A stretch of 64,000 nucleotides of DNA from Spartinivicinus ruber. Lineage in GTDB: Bacteria; Pseudomonadota; Gammaproteobacteria; Pseudomonadales; Zooshikellaceae. The stretch covers positions 2,758,354 to 2,822,353 of the forward strand of contig NZ_CP048878.1 in NCBI RefSeq assembly GCF_011009015.1, written 5' to 3'. The position numbers and the translations under genes were made by a program. This document shows positions 48,185 to 59,276 of the stretch, in pieces. Below the pieces are notes generated by a model that was given only the letters and a program-made list of their open reading frames with translations, had not been told where the DNA came from and searched no databases. Numbering within the stretch: position 1 is the first letter of the stretch; each line of letters begins with the position of its first letter.

Positions 48185-48215
48185 TCCATATTGGATACTA
48201 GATTTATTTTCAACA
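48185..48215. repeat. copy 2 of a motif shared by two ast-operon spacers
   Basis: TCCATATTGGATACTAGATT, then TATTTTCAACA, in the gap between the DUF1338 gene and astA. It closely matches 51668-51694, downstream of astC. Confidence 0.6.
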
Positions 48216-48260
48216 TTCTTTTGCGAGACCCATTTAGGGTATACAAATGTGTATTATTGG

Positions 48261-49061
48261 TTACCTAGCATCAGTACTTTCAAAAATTTTGTCAGCTGAT
48301 TGTGCGACAAAACCTGGGTAGAACTTCCCTGAGGGTAGTGGGTAGCGCCGCGCAAACTCGTAAAAACAGCTGGGAATAGCGACCGTTTGGTCGTTAAACT
48401 GTACTGCCGTTTTATTAGCAAGAGTTGCTGACTGTTCTAAATAAACCTCAGGTGAACCTTTTATTAACCCACCACTGGTATTAAGCTCAAATCCTTGATC
48501 AAGCAGGAATTGGTTAACTGCTTCCAATGTTTGATGGGATTTTAATGCATTAATATAAACTGTAAAGTGGTTTGGTCGGTAACCAAATGCACTCATCCAG
48601 GCTGCATATTCACTTTCTGCTAGTAATTGCTGATATGTCGCATAGTCTGTATTCCAATGACGACCAGAAAAACAAAAATTATCAGTGGTTACCGCATCTG
48701 CTGGAATTTGTTCTACTAAGTACTCAATAATGGCACAAGTTTCTTGTGATAGTTGTTCAACCAATAACTCACTGATAAATATTTTCGGCAAGTTTGGGTC
48801 TTCATGCTGAAAATGTTTAGCATAGAGTTTCTTTTCTTTAAACTCATATTCATCAGCGGCTTGATAACCTGCATCAATAAAAGGTTTAGCCAGCTTATTA
48901 ATTGTTACTTTTGGTAGGTTGAAGGTGCGTAATGCAATGTGATCGTTAATTACCTGCCCATCATTTTGATCAGAAAACAACTGATAAATTTTCTGTGCAT
49001 CGGGATTTAGGTTTAAATAATCTTGCCACATGGCATTCATTAATTGGTCAATTTTTCTCAT
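48261..49061 (-). CDS. DUF1338 family protein (2-oxoadipate dioxygenase/decarboxylase-like)
   Basis: A 266-residue protein of the DUF1338 (HglS/YdcJ-related) family, Fe(II)-dependent VOC-fold enzymes; characterised members convert 2-oxoadipate to 2-hydroxyglutarate in lysine breakdown. Conserved features: NDHIALRTFN with the first metal His, EKKLYAKHFQHEDPNLPKIFISEL with another His, RPNHFTVYINAL with a third, and the C-terminal CFYEFARRYPLP. It sits inside the arginine operon between aruF and astA, an association that suggests a role in 2-oxo or succinylated intermediates (inference). ATG 49061 follows GGAAG. Confidence 0.85.
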   Translation of the reverse strand: MRKIDQLMNAMWQDYLNLNPDAQKIYQLFSDQNDGQVINDHIALRTFNLPKVTINKLAKPFIDAGYQAADEYEFKEKKLYAKHFQHEDPNLPKIFISELLVEQLSQETCAIIEYLVEQIPADAVTTDNFCFSGRHWNTDYATYQQLLAESEYAAWMSAFGYRPNHFTVYINALKSHQTLEAVNQFLLDQGFELNTSGGLIKGSPEVYLEQSATLANKTAVQFNDQTVAIPSCFYEFARRYPLPSGKFYPGFVAQSADKIFESTDAR

Positions 49062-49139
49062 GACAACTTCCTATTACTACTTAATTACTATCAATTGTTG
49101 TATTTTTTTACTGCCAATACAGCTGGCCAAACTGGCTTG

Positions 49140-50171
49140 TCATCGGCTCAACTGAACCGAGGAGTATTGGACATAATCACCTTTTGACAGCAGTAGCGCG
49201 CTGGCTTCTGCTTCAGAAAGAACCGGCTGGTCAGGATTAAAAGGAATTAACATACAACGATATTGAGGTTGCAAATGATTGCTTACTAAATACCAATGTT
49301 TTGCTGCTGGTTTTTGGGTGGCCTTTTCTCCAATAGCCGGCTGACATTGTTGGCTATTACTGATGGTTTTTAATTTTTTAGTATCGGCTTCCAATGTTGG
49401 GCCTGCATCAAAAATATCCATATAACCACGGTGTTGAAAACCTTCTTGCTTCAGTAATTCCATATTAAAAGTTACATCTTCCCGAGGCTTGCCCAGCGTC
49501 GCCTGGGCCTCTTTGCTTAATAACGGGACATAAACAGGGTATTGGGGCATTAAGCTGGCAATAAATGCATTGGAGTTAATACCCACTAAATAAATTGCCT
49601 TAGCAATATCCATACTGAAAAAATGTTTCCCCAAACACTCCCAAAAGGGCGATTTTCCCTCGTTGTTTAAAACTCCTTGTAATTCTACAATTGTACGTTC
49701 GGCAAACCGGTTTAATGCCAGGTTCATAAATAACAAGCGGGCTTTTGACAGCAATTGATAGTGGTGTTCCTGTTGATGCTGTGGGTCAATGAATAAAGTG
49801 CACAAACGAGTTGAGCCTGCATAATCCTGGCAAAGGTGTAATGCAGGAATTCTATTATGGATTTGTAATTCAGGTGAAGCATGAACCACTGAACTAGTCC
49901 GGTAGTTATAAAAAGGCCACTTTAAGCCGATAATGGCTTCAATACCTGATACACCAATGATTTCCTGGGTAGCCTGATTTTCCAGCACGAAATGAAAACT
50001 TTCACCACCTGGCTCATGATTTAACTGCTTTAACGAGCGTTGGGTTGAGCTGATAATACTGCTTAAATGATCACGATTGGCGGGCAAAGTGGTTAAACGA
50101 CCACCACAAATAATTGCCAGTCGCTCTAGTGCTGGTAAATCATTATGGGTAACAGGCCGAACAATTAGCAT
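49140..50171 (-). CDS. aruF: arginine N-succinyltransferase, alpha-type subunit (AruF)
   Basis: A 343-residue AstA-family protein: LIVRPVTHNDLPALERLAIICGGRLTTLPANR, HASPELQIHNRIPALHLCQDYAG, CTLFIDPQHQ, FWECLGKHFFSMDIAKAIYLVG and DIFDAGPTL. It is paralogous to the gene at 47017-48057 and together they should form the heteromeric first enzyme of the pathway. Its start lies one base after the stop of the M20 hydrolase gene, preceded by GGAG. Confidence 0.92.
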   Translation of the reverse strand: MLIVRPVTHNDLPALERLAIICGGRLTTLPANRDHLSSIISSTQRSLKQLNHEPGGESFHFVLENQATQEIIGVSGIEAIIGLKWPFYNYRTSSVVHASPELQIHNRIPALHLCQDYAGSTRLCTLFIDPQHQQEHHYQLLSKARLLFMNLALNRFAERTIVELQGVLNNEGKSPFWECLGKHFFSMDIAKAIYLVGINSNAFIASLMPQYPVYVPLLSKEAQATLGKPREDVTFNMELLKQEGFQHRGYMDIFDAGPTLEADTKKLKTISNSQQCQPAIGEKATQKPAAKHWYLVSNHLQPQYRCMLIPFNPDQPVLSEAEASALLLSKGDYVQYSSVQLSR

Positions 50172-50172
50172 T

Positions 50173-51402
50173 TTAGTGCTCCAGCCAGATCTGCTGGTCG
50201 CCAGTGGCCAGCTTAAACAGTAGTAGCGCCGATAGTTTGGCCCGAGCTACCAGGCTATCTACTTTTAGATATTCCTGATCACTGTGAATATTGCCACCTT
50301 GAACTCCTAAGGTATCAATATTAGGTAGTCCATGGGCTGCCAGGTTATTGCCATCACAACAGCCACCGGTTGGTTTCCAGGTAATATTTAGCCCCAGTGC
50401 CTGACCACAGCTTTGCGCTAATTCAAACAGTTTGGTGTTAGCGGTAGAGAGCACTTTTGGTTTGCGGCCAAACTCCCCATGCAATGTCAAGCTAATGCCA
50501 TCCCGCTGATTTATTTGTTCAACCAGTTGATTGAGCTGCTCTAAACACCAGATTTCATCAGCAGGGTTATGTAAGCGGATATTGAATTTGCTAATACATA
50601 AGTCCGGGACAATATTGACTGGTCCGCCCCCTTGAATGAAGCCTGGGTTTATAGTGACCCCATCCCGTTGGCCATTTAAATCATCAAGTTGGCTGATAAA
50701 ATCACTGAGAGCACGAATTGCATTGCGGCCTAAGTGATGTTCACGACCCGCATGGGCGGCTTTACCTCGACAGACCACAGTAAAGTTGCCACTACCTTTG
50801 CGAGCACCCGCCAGGTCGCCATCAGGAAAACAAGGCTCATAGATAAACCCTATATGGTTACGCTCGGCACAACCCGCAAATAAAGATTTTGAGCTGGGTG
50901 AGCCAATTTCTTCATCGGGATTAAATAGGATTTCCCAGCCTATTTTTTCTGCAAAAGGACTCTGTTCGAAGCATTCTAATGCTTTTAACATCACCATGAT
51001 GCCGCCTTTTAAATCAGTAACACCGGGGCCATTAAGGGTATTGTCATCCAGCCAGCGAATGGATTGGAAGTGATGGTCAATACCAAACACAGTATCCATA
51101 TGCCCACAGAGAAATACCCGGAAGGGGGCATTAGGGCGTTTTATAATGCTGAGAGCGTCTCCCAAGGGAGAGTGGATAATATCTCCCTGATCATTGATTT
51201 GCTCGTAATCAGGCATGGCAATAGTGGTTTGCTCACCATTCAAAGGGCGAGTTAATTCACTTAGTTTTTGGCGAACCTGATTTACCCCAGCAGCATTCAG
51301 GCTGCCAGAATTGATATTAGCCAGTTCAATGGTCTGATTGACCATTTCATTATGTTGACTATCCAGCCAGTCTAAGTAGGGAGCAAAGGTATTATTATTC
51401 AT
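50173..51402 (-). CDS. M20-family metallohydrolase in the arginine operon
   Basis: A 409-residue di-zinc amidohydrolase of the M20 (carboxypeptidase G2/ArgE/DapE) type. Metal ligands are visible: CGHMDTVFG (H and the catalytic-site Asp), GVTDLKGG (bridging Asp), NPDEEIGSPSS (Glu base and ligand), GARKGSGNFTVVCRG, AGREHHLGRNA at the dimerisation lid and the final GGNIHSDQEYLK (His). It is placed between astC and aruF, with no astE in the window. Hydrolysing N-succinylglutamate to glutamate and succinate would be a natural job, but this is inference; it could instead act on another acylated amino acid. Confidence 0.85.
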   Translation of the reverse strand: MNNNTFAPYLDWLDSQHNEMVNQTIELANINSGSLNAAGVNQVRQKLSELTRPLNGEQTTIAMPDYEQINDQGDIIHSPLGDALSIIKRPNAPFRVFLCGHMDTVFGIDHHFQSIRWLDDNTLNGPGVTDLKGGIMVMLKALECFEQSPFAEKIGWEILFNPDEEIGSPSSKSLFAGCAERNHIGFIYEPCFPDGDLAGARKGSGNFTVVCRGKAAHAGREHHLGRNAIRALSDFISQLDDLNGQRDGVTINPGFIQGGGPVNIVPDLCISKFNIRLHNPADEIWCLEQLNQLVEQINQRDGISLTLHGEFGRKPKVLSTANTKLFELAQSCGQALGLNITWKPTGGCCDGNNLAAHGLPNIDTLGVQGGNIHSDQEYLKVDSLVARAKLSALLLFKLATGDQQIWLEH

Positions 51403-51719
51403 TTAGCCACTTGTCATTGTCTCAGCTTTCCTTGCTGCCCATTATTTCGAAAAAAGGACATAGAGACTAGAGATAGAATGATGAAATTGCGACGGGATTT
51501 ATCAGTAAAAGGCCGTAACTTGCTAAATGAGGACTATTTTCAGCAATGGTTTTTGGAATGTTGGTGAGGAACTTCCTTTGCAATATCTAGCGGATATGGG
51601 GTAATAGGGTGTGCTGTAGCTCTAAGCTCTTGATGGGCTATGGAAGGCCCATCAAGAACGGCAGAAGTCCATATCGGACACTAGATTTTCAACACCTTAT
51701 TGAAAAGAGGTTCTAGGTC
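51403..51719. promoter_or_regulatory. astC-downstream spacer with hairpin and shared motif
   Basis: A 317-base gap inside the operon. It holds a strong hairpin CTTGATGGGC / GCCCATCAAG (51629-51656), a small hairpin TTTTCAA / TTGAAAA (51686-51706), and copy 1 of a motif (51668-51694) repeated at 48185-48215. No U-tract follows on the minus strand, so partial termination, mRNA processing or an internal promoter are all possible. Confidence 0.45.
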
Positions 51720-53048
<1,329 letters not shown>

Positions 53049-56000
53049 TTAAGTCAGCCGACGGATTTCTTTCACGGCTACCGATAACATGGCTAGGTCT
53101 TGCTGGGTTGCAGCCTGCATTTCTGTCACCAGTGACTGGCTATGTTTGAGACGAGCCACATTCGTGTTATGCCAGCAATTCAGCCGCTCACTTGGTTTAG
53201 TGACTGCATCTGTTTGTAGTATGAGCTGAACACACACTTGCCGTAAGGCCAGTTCTAGCTCATCAGCCAATGTAATCCGGGCCTTGCGTTGCCATAGGTT
53301 ACGTTGGGGCAGGGCGTTGATGCTTTGCCGGAACCAGGACAGGTTTAGTTGGTTATCTAAGGCAAAGTACAGTGAGGCTACGGTGTTAACCTGCTCTCCC
53401 TGCATCAGAGCAACGGCAACGATATCCAGACCATTGTATAAATAGCGGCTGGTCGCGAGTGATGAAGCTAAGTCAGCAGGCACACCACTTTCCGTATAAT
53501 GGTTGAGCAGTTGGCTAAAGTGTTTGGAGTTACTACCAATCAGTACCTTAGGCAATATTTCAACAACGTTATTTAGTGGCTCGCGGTATTTTTCAACCAC
53601 TTTATTGATGGGCATTGGCCAGCTTTCATGGCGTAGCAGCCAGACAGTGACTTTTTCTGCCACTTCTTGCAGACCTTGGAATAAATCATTCAATACTGGA
53701 TGGCTTAGGCTGGTTTGTAAGCTATCGACAGCTCGCCAAAGGTTATCCAGTTTAAGGATGGCGTTGGCAGCCATGTAGGCCCGAACGATGTCAGCTGAAC
53801 TACTGTTGATTTGCTCTTGCACTCGCAGACAGAAAGTAGGTCCCATCCGGTTAACCATTAAGTTGGTTAAATGAGTGGCAATAATTTCTGATTTCAGCGG
53901 GTGGCTACCCAAAGCTTGCTTGCATTGAGTCACTAATGGCTTAGGAAAATACTCCATCAGTATTTGACGGAGGTCTTTATCTGCACTGATATCTGAAGCG
54001 ACTAATTCATCGTGGAGGTTTATTTTGCTGTAAGCCAGCAATACGCTTTGTTCAGGGCGATAAAAGCCTTGGTGGTTTTGTTGTCGTTCTGCAATTTGCT
54101 CATCGTTTGGTAGAAACTCCAGCTTTCGCTTTAACCGCTTTTGCTTTTCCAGCTGATGAATCAGCTGTGTATGCTCAGGTAGTAACTCTGTGGCGAATTG
54201 ATTAGTAATACTGAGGATTTGGCTTTGCTGATAATTGTGTTTTAACACTAGCTCAGCTACTTCATCGGTCATTTCGGCCAACAGCTGGTTGCGTTGTTTG
54301 ATTGTCATGTCACCATTTTCAACAACTTGGCTAATGGCAATCTTGATATTGACCTCGTGGTCTGAAGAGTCAACACCAGCAGAGTTATCGATCGCGTCGG
54401 TCGTAATGAAACCACCATATTGAGCAAACTCAACTCGAGCCAGTTGGGTTAAGCCAAGATTGCCCCCTTCACCAATGACTTTGCAGCGAAGCTGATTGGC
54501 ATTGACCCGTAGAGCATCATTAGCACGGTCACCCACATCGGTATCAGTCTCAGCACTGGCTTTCGCATAGGTGCCTATGCCACCATTCCATAGCAAATCA
54601 ACCGGGGCTTTTAAAATAGCTTTAATTAATTCGTTTGGGGTTAAGGTCGATTTTTTTACCCCTAATGCTTGCTGGGCTTCAGCGGATATGGTGAGCTGTT
54701 TTGCTGACCGCTCGAAAATACCACCACCTTTGGACAGCAAGCTCTGGTCGTAATCCATCCAGCTGGAGCGAGGCTGCTTAAATAGTCGTTGTCGCTCGGC
54801 AAAGCTACTTGTTGCCGAGGGATTAGGGTCGATAAAAATATGCATATGGTTAAAGGCAGCGACTAAACGAATATGCTCAGATAACAACATCCCGTTACCA
54901 AAGACGTCGCCCCCCATGTCACCAATACCCACACAGGTAAAATCCTGCTGTTGAGTATTTAAGCCCTGTTCAAGGAAGAGTCGCTTAACGGACTCCCAAG
55001 CACCCCGGGCAGTGATACCCATCTTCTTGTGGTCATAACCGTTGCTACCTCCGGAAGCAAATGCATCGCCTAACCAGAACCCATAGTCATTGGCTATTTG
55101 GTTGGCAATATCTGAAAAGGTAGCGGTGCCTTTATCGGCAGCCACGACTAAGTATGGATCATCTGGGTCATGGCGAATCACCCGGTTGGGTGGCGTTACC
55201 TGGTTGTGGACCAGGTTATCCGTAATATCCAATAGGCCAGAAATAAAAGTGGTGTAACAACGTATGACTTCTTGCTGAATAGTATCTCGATCAGTGGCTT
55301 CTGGAAGTTGTTTGGCAACAAAGCCACCTTTAGCGCCTGCTGGAACAATTACGGCATTTTTAACCATTTGTGCTTTGACTAAACCAAGAATTTCTGTCCG
55401 GAAATCCTCTTTGCGATCTGACCAGCGCAACCCGCCTCTGGCGACCTTGCCGCCTCGCATATGAACCCCTTCTACCCAGGGTGAGTAAACAAAAATCTCA
55501 AACATGGGGCGTGGCTGAGGCGCAATCGGAATTTTCTTGGGCTTCAGCTTGAATGACAGGTAATTTTTTGGCAGATGGTCATTACCCAGTTGGTAATAGT
55601 TGGTCCGCTGCATCGCCTGGATAACACTCAGGTAATGGCGCAGAATACGATCTTCATCTAAATTGCTGACGGAGCTAAGGGATTGCTCAATGTTATTTTG
55701 CAGTTGCTCGATACGAGTTGCTCGTTCTTCGTCCTGGTGGTAAGGGTCAAACTTCCAACTAAACAGCTCGGCTAGTAACCGGGTAATAACGGCATTTCGA
55801 GCCAGGGTTTGCTCCATATAGGCCTGGCTGAAAGGTACCTTAATCTGTAATAGATATTTGCATACTGCACGAAGCATTACTGCTTTACGGCATTTCAGCC
55901 CAGCAGCTACTACCAGCTTATTGAAGCCATCGTTTTCAATGGCACCGGTATAAGCTTTAACAAAGGTATCTTGGAATTCATCCTTACAGCTAGGAACATC

Positions 56001-57869
56001 CAGATCCACTGCGCTGTCAGTAGCAATATCAAAATCAATAATCCAGGCTGGCTCATGCTCTTGTGGGGTGATGGTATAAGGGCGTGCAGATAATACCCGT
56101 ACTCCCATTTGTTCAAGGATCGGCAATACATCCGATAAAGCTAAGGTTTGGCCGCGGCCAATGACTTTAAAGTGTAAGTTGCCAAAACTACCTTGAGGGC
56201 GATACAAATAAGTGGATAAGGGGTGGTTATCATCGAGCTGTTCGATTCGTAGTATATCCACTAAGGCTTGGGTGGTGGCAAAGTCGTCCCGGTAAGCTGC
56301 GGGAAATGCTTGCTGATAACTTTTGTAGATGCGATTGGCTTCAGCCTCTCCAAGTTTTTCTCGAAGAGCAATTTTGACATTATCCACCCAGGACAGCATG
56401 GCCCGAGTCATTTGGCTTTCAATTTCTTCCGTGTTGTATTGGATTTCCTGGGCGTTTTCGCAGTGGATAGTAAACTGCACTCGAGCAGAGATTTGCTCAG
56501 AAAACTGCACATTAAACTCAACACTGTGGCCATTGAAAATTTTCAGCAATAAATTTTGCATTTTTACCCGTAGCTCGGTGTTATACCGGTCACGAGGCAC
56601 ATAGACAATAGCGGTAATAAAACGGCCATAAATGTCAGGCCGAATAAAAGCCCGTAACTGACGTCTTTCCTGAGTTTCCAGAATACCGAGCACGGTGTCT
56701 TCCAACTGCTGGAAGTTTGCCTGCATCATTTCGTCGCGGGGGTAATGGTTGAGGATATTGCGTAGGGTTTTGCCTTTATGGCTATTTAGCGGGATATTAG
56801 CTTTATCCAGAATCTGCGCTGCTTTTCTTCGTAATAATGGAATCTCAGAGTAGGGGGTTGTATAAGCCGTTGAGGAATAAAGCCCAAAGAAGCGCCACTC
56901 GCCAATCACCTTACCGGTTTGGTCGTAGCGTTTAATTCCAATGTAATCCAAATGAGCAGGGCGATGTACCGTGGACCGGCTAATAGATTTTGTGAGCACT
57001 AACAAAGAGGGCTCCAGTAGTCGCTCAGCCATGTAAGGCGACAACTTAAGTACTTTAGGTGTATCTTCACCCAAAGAGCGGAAGGTGCCTAAACTAGATG
57101 CAGTATCAAGGGTTAAAGAACAACTGCCATCTTGAGGGTCACAGCTTAGTTGATAAGCGCGAAATCCTAAAAACGTAAAGTGGTGGGCGGCCACCCAGTG
57201 TAAGAAGTCTAGCTCTTCAGCTAGGTCTTCTGCTGATACAGGTAATTGAGCTTGTTCGGTACTCTGAATGGCTTCTTTTAATTTATCGACCATTGCTGGC
57301 CAGTCAGTCACTGCTTGGCGCACATCGCTCAGGGTTTGATGAATTTGTTCAACAATTTCTGCTAGTTTACTTTCATCGCTTTCCCGTTCGATTTCAAAGC
57401 GCATGACGGCTTCTGTTGTAGTAATTGCAGTATCGCGTCGAGGTAAAACTGTCTGCAGTTCTCCTTCACTGCTTCGGCTGATAGCAATTACTGGATGGGT
57501 GATTATTTCGATGGAGCAATTCAGTCGATTCAAGGCCATTGAAATAGACGACACTAAAAATGGCATGTCATCAGTGATAATTTCCACAATGGTATGACGT
57601 GATTCCCAGCCATGGTCTTCAAACGTCGGATTGAATGCCCTTATTAAGGGAGCCCCTGGTGCTTTGTGTTGCAGGTAATCCCACAGGGACAATACACTGC
57701 TACTAAGGCCTTCAAAAGGCAGCTTAATAATTTCTTTAGTAATACTTTCGGCCAAAAACTGTTTGGCAAATTCAATTGCTGCCGGTTGGGTATGAGAAGG
57801 CAGGCGTTCTTGAATAACAGCAACGACTTTGGCGATCGTGTCTTGTTTTTTTGTTGTTACACTACTCAT
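53049..57869 (-). CDS. gdhB: NAD-specific glutamate dehydrogenase, 180-kDa type
   Basis: A 1,606-residue enzyme that deaminates glutamate to 2-oxoglutarate, the last step in using arginine carbon. The N-terminal ACT-like regulatory region (LSLWDYLQHKAPGAPLIRAFNPTFEDHGW) is followed by the central catalytic domain with GGLRWSDRKEDFRTEILGLVKAQMVKN, VPAGAKGGFVAK, and an NAD-binding region (CVGIGDMGGDVFGNGML), then a helical C-terminus. This L-GDH family (about 1,600 residues) is arginine-inducible via ArgR in Pseudomonas. The frame is open from GTG 57890; ATG 57869 (MSSVTTKKQ) fits family starts better. It is divergent from argR. Confidence 0.93.
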   Translation of the reverse strand: MSSVTTKKQDTIAKVVAVIQERLPSHTQPAAIEFAKQFLAESITKEIIKLPFEGLSSSVLSLWDYLQHKAPGAPLIRAFNPTFEDHGWESRHTIVEIITDDMPFLVSSISMALNRLNCSIEIITHPVIAISRSSEGELQTVLPRRDTAITTTEAVMRFEIERESDESKLAEIVEQIHQTLSDVRQAVTDWPAMVDKLKEAIQSTEQAQLPVSAEDLAEELDFLHWVAAHHFTFLGFRAYQLSCDPQDGSCSLTLDTASSLGTFRSLGEDTPKVLKLSPYMAERLLEPSLLVLTKSISRSTVHRPAHLDYIGIKRYDQTGKVIGEWRFFGLYSSTAYTTPYSEIPLLRRKAAQILDKANIPLNSHKGKTLRNILNHYPRDEMMQANFQQLEDTVLGILETQERRQLRAFIRPDIYGRFITAIVYVPRDRYNTELRVKMQNLLLKIFNGHSVEFNVQFSEQISARVQFTIHCENAQEIQYNTEEIESQMTRAMLSWVDNVKIALREKLGEAEANRIYKSYQQAFPAAYRDDFATTQALVDILRIEQLDDNHPLSTYLYRPQGSFGNLHFKVIGRGQTLALSDVLPILEQMGVRVLSARPYTITPQEHEPAWIIDFDIATDSAVDLDVPSCKDEFQDTFVKAYTGAIENDGFNKLVVAAGLKCRKAVMLRAVCKYLLQIKVPFSQAYMEQTLARNAVITRLLAELFSWKFDPYHQDEERATRIEQLQNNIEQSLSSVSNLDEDRILRHYLSVIQAMQRTNYYQLGNDHLPKNYLSFKLKPKKIPIAPQPRPMFEIFVYSPWVEGVHMRGGKVARGGLRWSDRKEDFRTEILGLVKAQMVKNAVIVPAGAKGGFVAKQLPEATDRDTIQQEVIRCYTTFISGLLDITDNLVHNQVTPPNRVIRHDPDDPYLVVAADKGTATFSDIANQIANDYGFWLGDAFASGGSNGYDHKKMGITARGAWESVKRLFLEQGLNTQQQDFTCVGIGDMGGDVFGNGMLLSEHIRLVAAFNHMHIFIDPNPSATSSFAERQRLFKQPRSSWMDYDQSLLSKGGGIFERSAKQLTISAEAQQALGVKKSTLTPNELIKAILKAPVDLLWNGGIGTYAKASAETDTDVGDRANDALRVNANQLRCKVIGEGGNLGLTQLARVEFAQYGGFITTDAIDNSAGVDSSDHEVNIKIAISQVVENGDMTIKQRNQLLAEMTDEVAELVLKHNYQQSQILSITNQFATELLPEHTQLIHQLEKQKRLKRKLEFLPNDEQIAERQQNHQGFYRPEQSVLLAYSKINLHDELVASDISADKDLRQILMEYFPKPLVTQCKQALGSHPLKSEIIATHLTNLMVNRMGPTFCLRVQEQINSSSADIVRAYMAANAILKLDNLWRAVDSLQTSLSHPVLNDLFQGLQEVAEKVTVWLLRHESWPMPINKVVEKYREPLNNVVEILPKVLIGSNSKHFSQLLNHYTESGVPADLASSLATSRYLYNGLDIVAVALMQGEQVNTVASLYFALDNQLNLSWFRQSINALPQRNLWQRKARITLADELELALRQVCVQLILQTDAVTKPSERLNCWHNTNVARLKHSQSLVTEMQAATQQDLAMLSVAVKEIRRLT

Positions 57870-57890
57870 GACTGGGTCTTTTAATACCAC

Positions 57891-58280
57891 GAATGAATTA
57901 TGTTGTTACCTAAAATGGTGGCAACTTAACAATAGCGTCGACCGTTTTAGGCTATTAAATTATGGTGTAAAGCAAGCGATAACGATAGATGTTCAATATT
58001 AAGAAAGCGACCTTGACTTTAAAAGGCCTGACATTTTTTCTTTTTTGGTAAGCTTGTGTACTCCTTTGATCTGGCTATAATTGGCGCACTAGTCTCTTAG
58101 TGAACACTTTGGGGTGTCGCAAATTTTAAAACCAGGTAGTGCGCATGTGAGTAGTGTTCATTCGAAAAGTGACCTGGGCTACAAACATAATTCAGCATAA
58201 CGCTGTTACGAGCATGGCTAATCACTGGGTAGTTATGTCAGTGCTTGTAATCAAGTGTAGTATTTTAAGGCTTTGAATGG
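57891..58280. promoter_or_regulatory. divergent gdhB-argR promoter region with candidate ArgR half-site
   Basis: TGTCGC at 58115-58120, eight bases, then AA at 58129-58130 matches the published TGTCGC-N8-AA-N5 half-site of the AraC-type ArgR of Pseudomonas. A second, clean half-site is not obvious. The region serves both the dehydrogenase and the regulator. Confidence 0.5.
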
Positions 58281-59276
58281 ATGGTCGTCACGGATTTAGC
58301 CACTATTAATAAAACCAATCAACCATTACAGTTTGGCTTTTTACTCTTGCCGAACTTTTCTCTCATTGGCTTTTCTTCCGCTATCGAACCTTTACGCATG
58401 GCAAACTGGGTGAGTGGCGATAACCTTTATGAAACATTTACCATCTGTGCAGAGGGCTCGGCGGTGGCTAGTAGCTGTGGTGCCACTGTTCAGGTGGATA
58501 TTGCACTAGAGGAGATTCCCCCATTAGATGCGGTGTTTGTGGTAGGAGCTAGCCCGGTTGCCCGCACGGGTAACGAGTCTGTCATTGCTTGGCTAAGACA
58601 GCAGGATAAAAATCAGCAGATTGCCCTAGGGGGGATTGGTACAGGCAGCTATTTACTGGCCTGTGCAGGATTGCTGGATGGTTATCGAGCCACGATTCAT
58701 TGGTGGGATATTGCCAGCTTACGAGAAGAGTTTCCCCAGACAATTGTTTCTAATCATTTATTTGAAATTGATAGTAACCGGTTTACTTGCAGTGGTGGTA
58801 CAGCGGCAATGGATATGATGTTATTTTTAATTGGCAAACATCATGGGTTGGAACTGGCCTCGGCAATTTCAGAGCAGTTTGTTTGTGAGCGGATTCGTCC
58901 AGGCGAGGATCCGCAACGTGCTCCATTAAAAGTGCGGATTGGTACCAGTCATAGTAAGCTGGTTGAAGCTGTGGCGTTGATGGAAGCTAATATTGAAGAA
59001 CCGCTTAGCACCGATGACCTGGCTTTTCATGTGGGGGTTTCCCGACGGCATTTAGAGCGTCTGTTTAAAAAACACTTACAAAGTGTCCCTTCAAAATACT
59101 ATTTACAGCTGCGTTTAGAGCGCGCCAGACAGCTATTACAGCAAACCGATAAAGCTATTGCTCAGGTGGGGTTAAGTTGTGGCTTTGCTACGGCGTCCCA
59201 CTTTAGTACGACCTACCGGGGCCACTTTGGGGTAACACCTCGCCAAGAAAGACAACAGTTATTGAATGAGAAATAA
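58281..59276 (+). CDS. argR: AraC-family arginine-responsive regulator ArgR
   Basis: A 331-residue regulator with an N-terminal DJ-1/PfpI-like (GATase1-like) domain (FGFLLLPNFSLIGFSSAIEPLRMANWVSG, GGIGTGSYLLACAGLLDG, WWDIASLREEFP) and a C-terminal AraC double helix-turn-helix (about 225-320: TDDLAFHVGVSRRHLERLFKKHL and AIAQVGLSCGFATASHFSTTYRGHFGVTPR). It closely follows the Pseudomonas ArgR plan, where it activates aru, aot and gdhB with arginine. Its place between gdhB and aotP-M supports the same role here. It is unrelated to the E. coli ArgR repressor. Confidence 0.9.
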   Translation: MVVTDLATINKTNQPLQFGFLLLPNFSLIGFSSAIEPLRMANWVSGDNLYETFTICAEGSAVASSCGATVQVDIALEEIPPLDAVFVVGASPVARTGNESVIAWLRQQDKNQQIALGGIGTGSYLLACAGLLDGYRATIHWWDIASLREEFPQTIVSNHLFEIDSNRFTCSGGTAAMDMMLFLIGKHHGLELASAISEQFVCERIRPGEDPQRAPLKVRIGTSHSKLVEAVALMEANIEEPLSTDDLAFHVGVSRRHLERLFKKHLQSVPSKYYLQLRLERARQLLQQTDKAIAQVGLSCGFATASHFSTTYRGHFGVTPRQERQQLLNEK

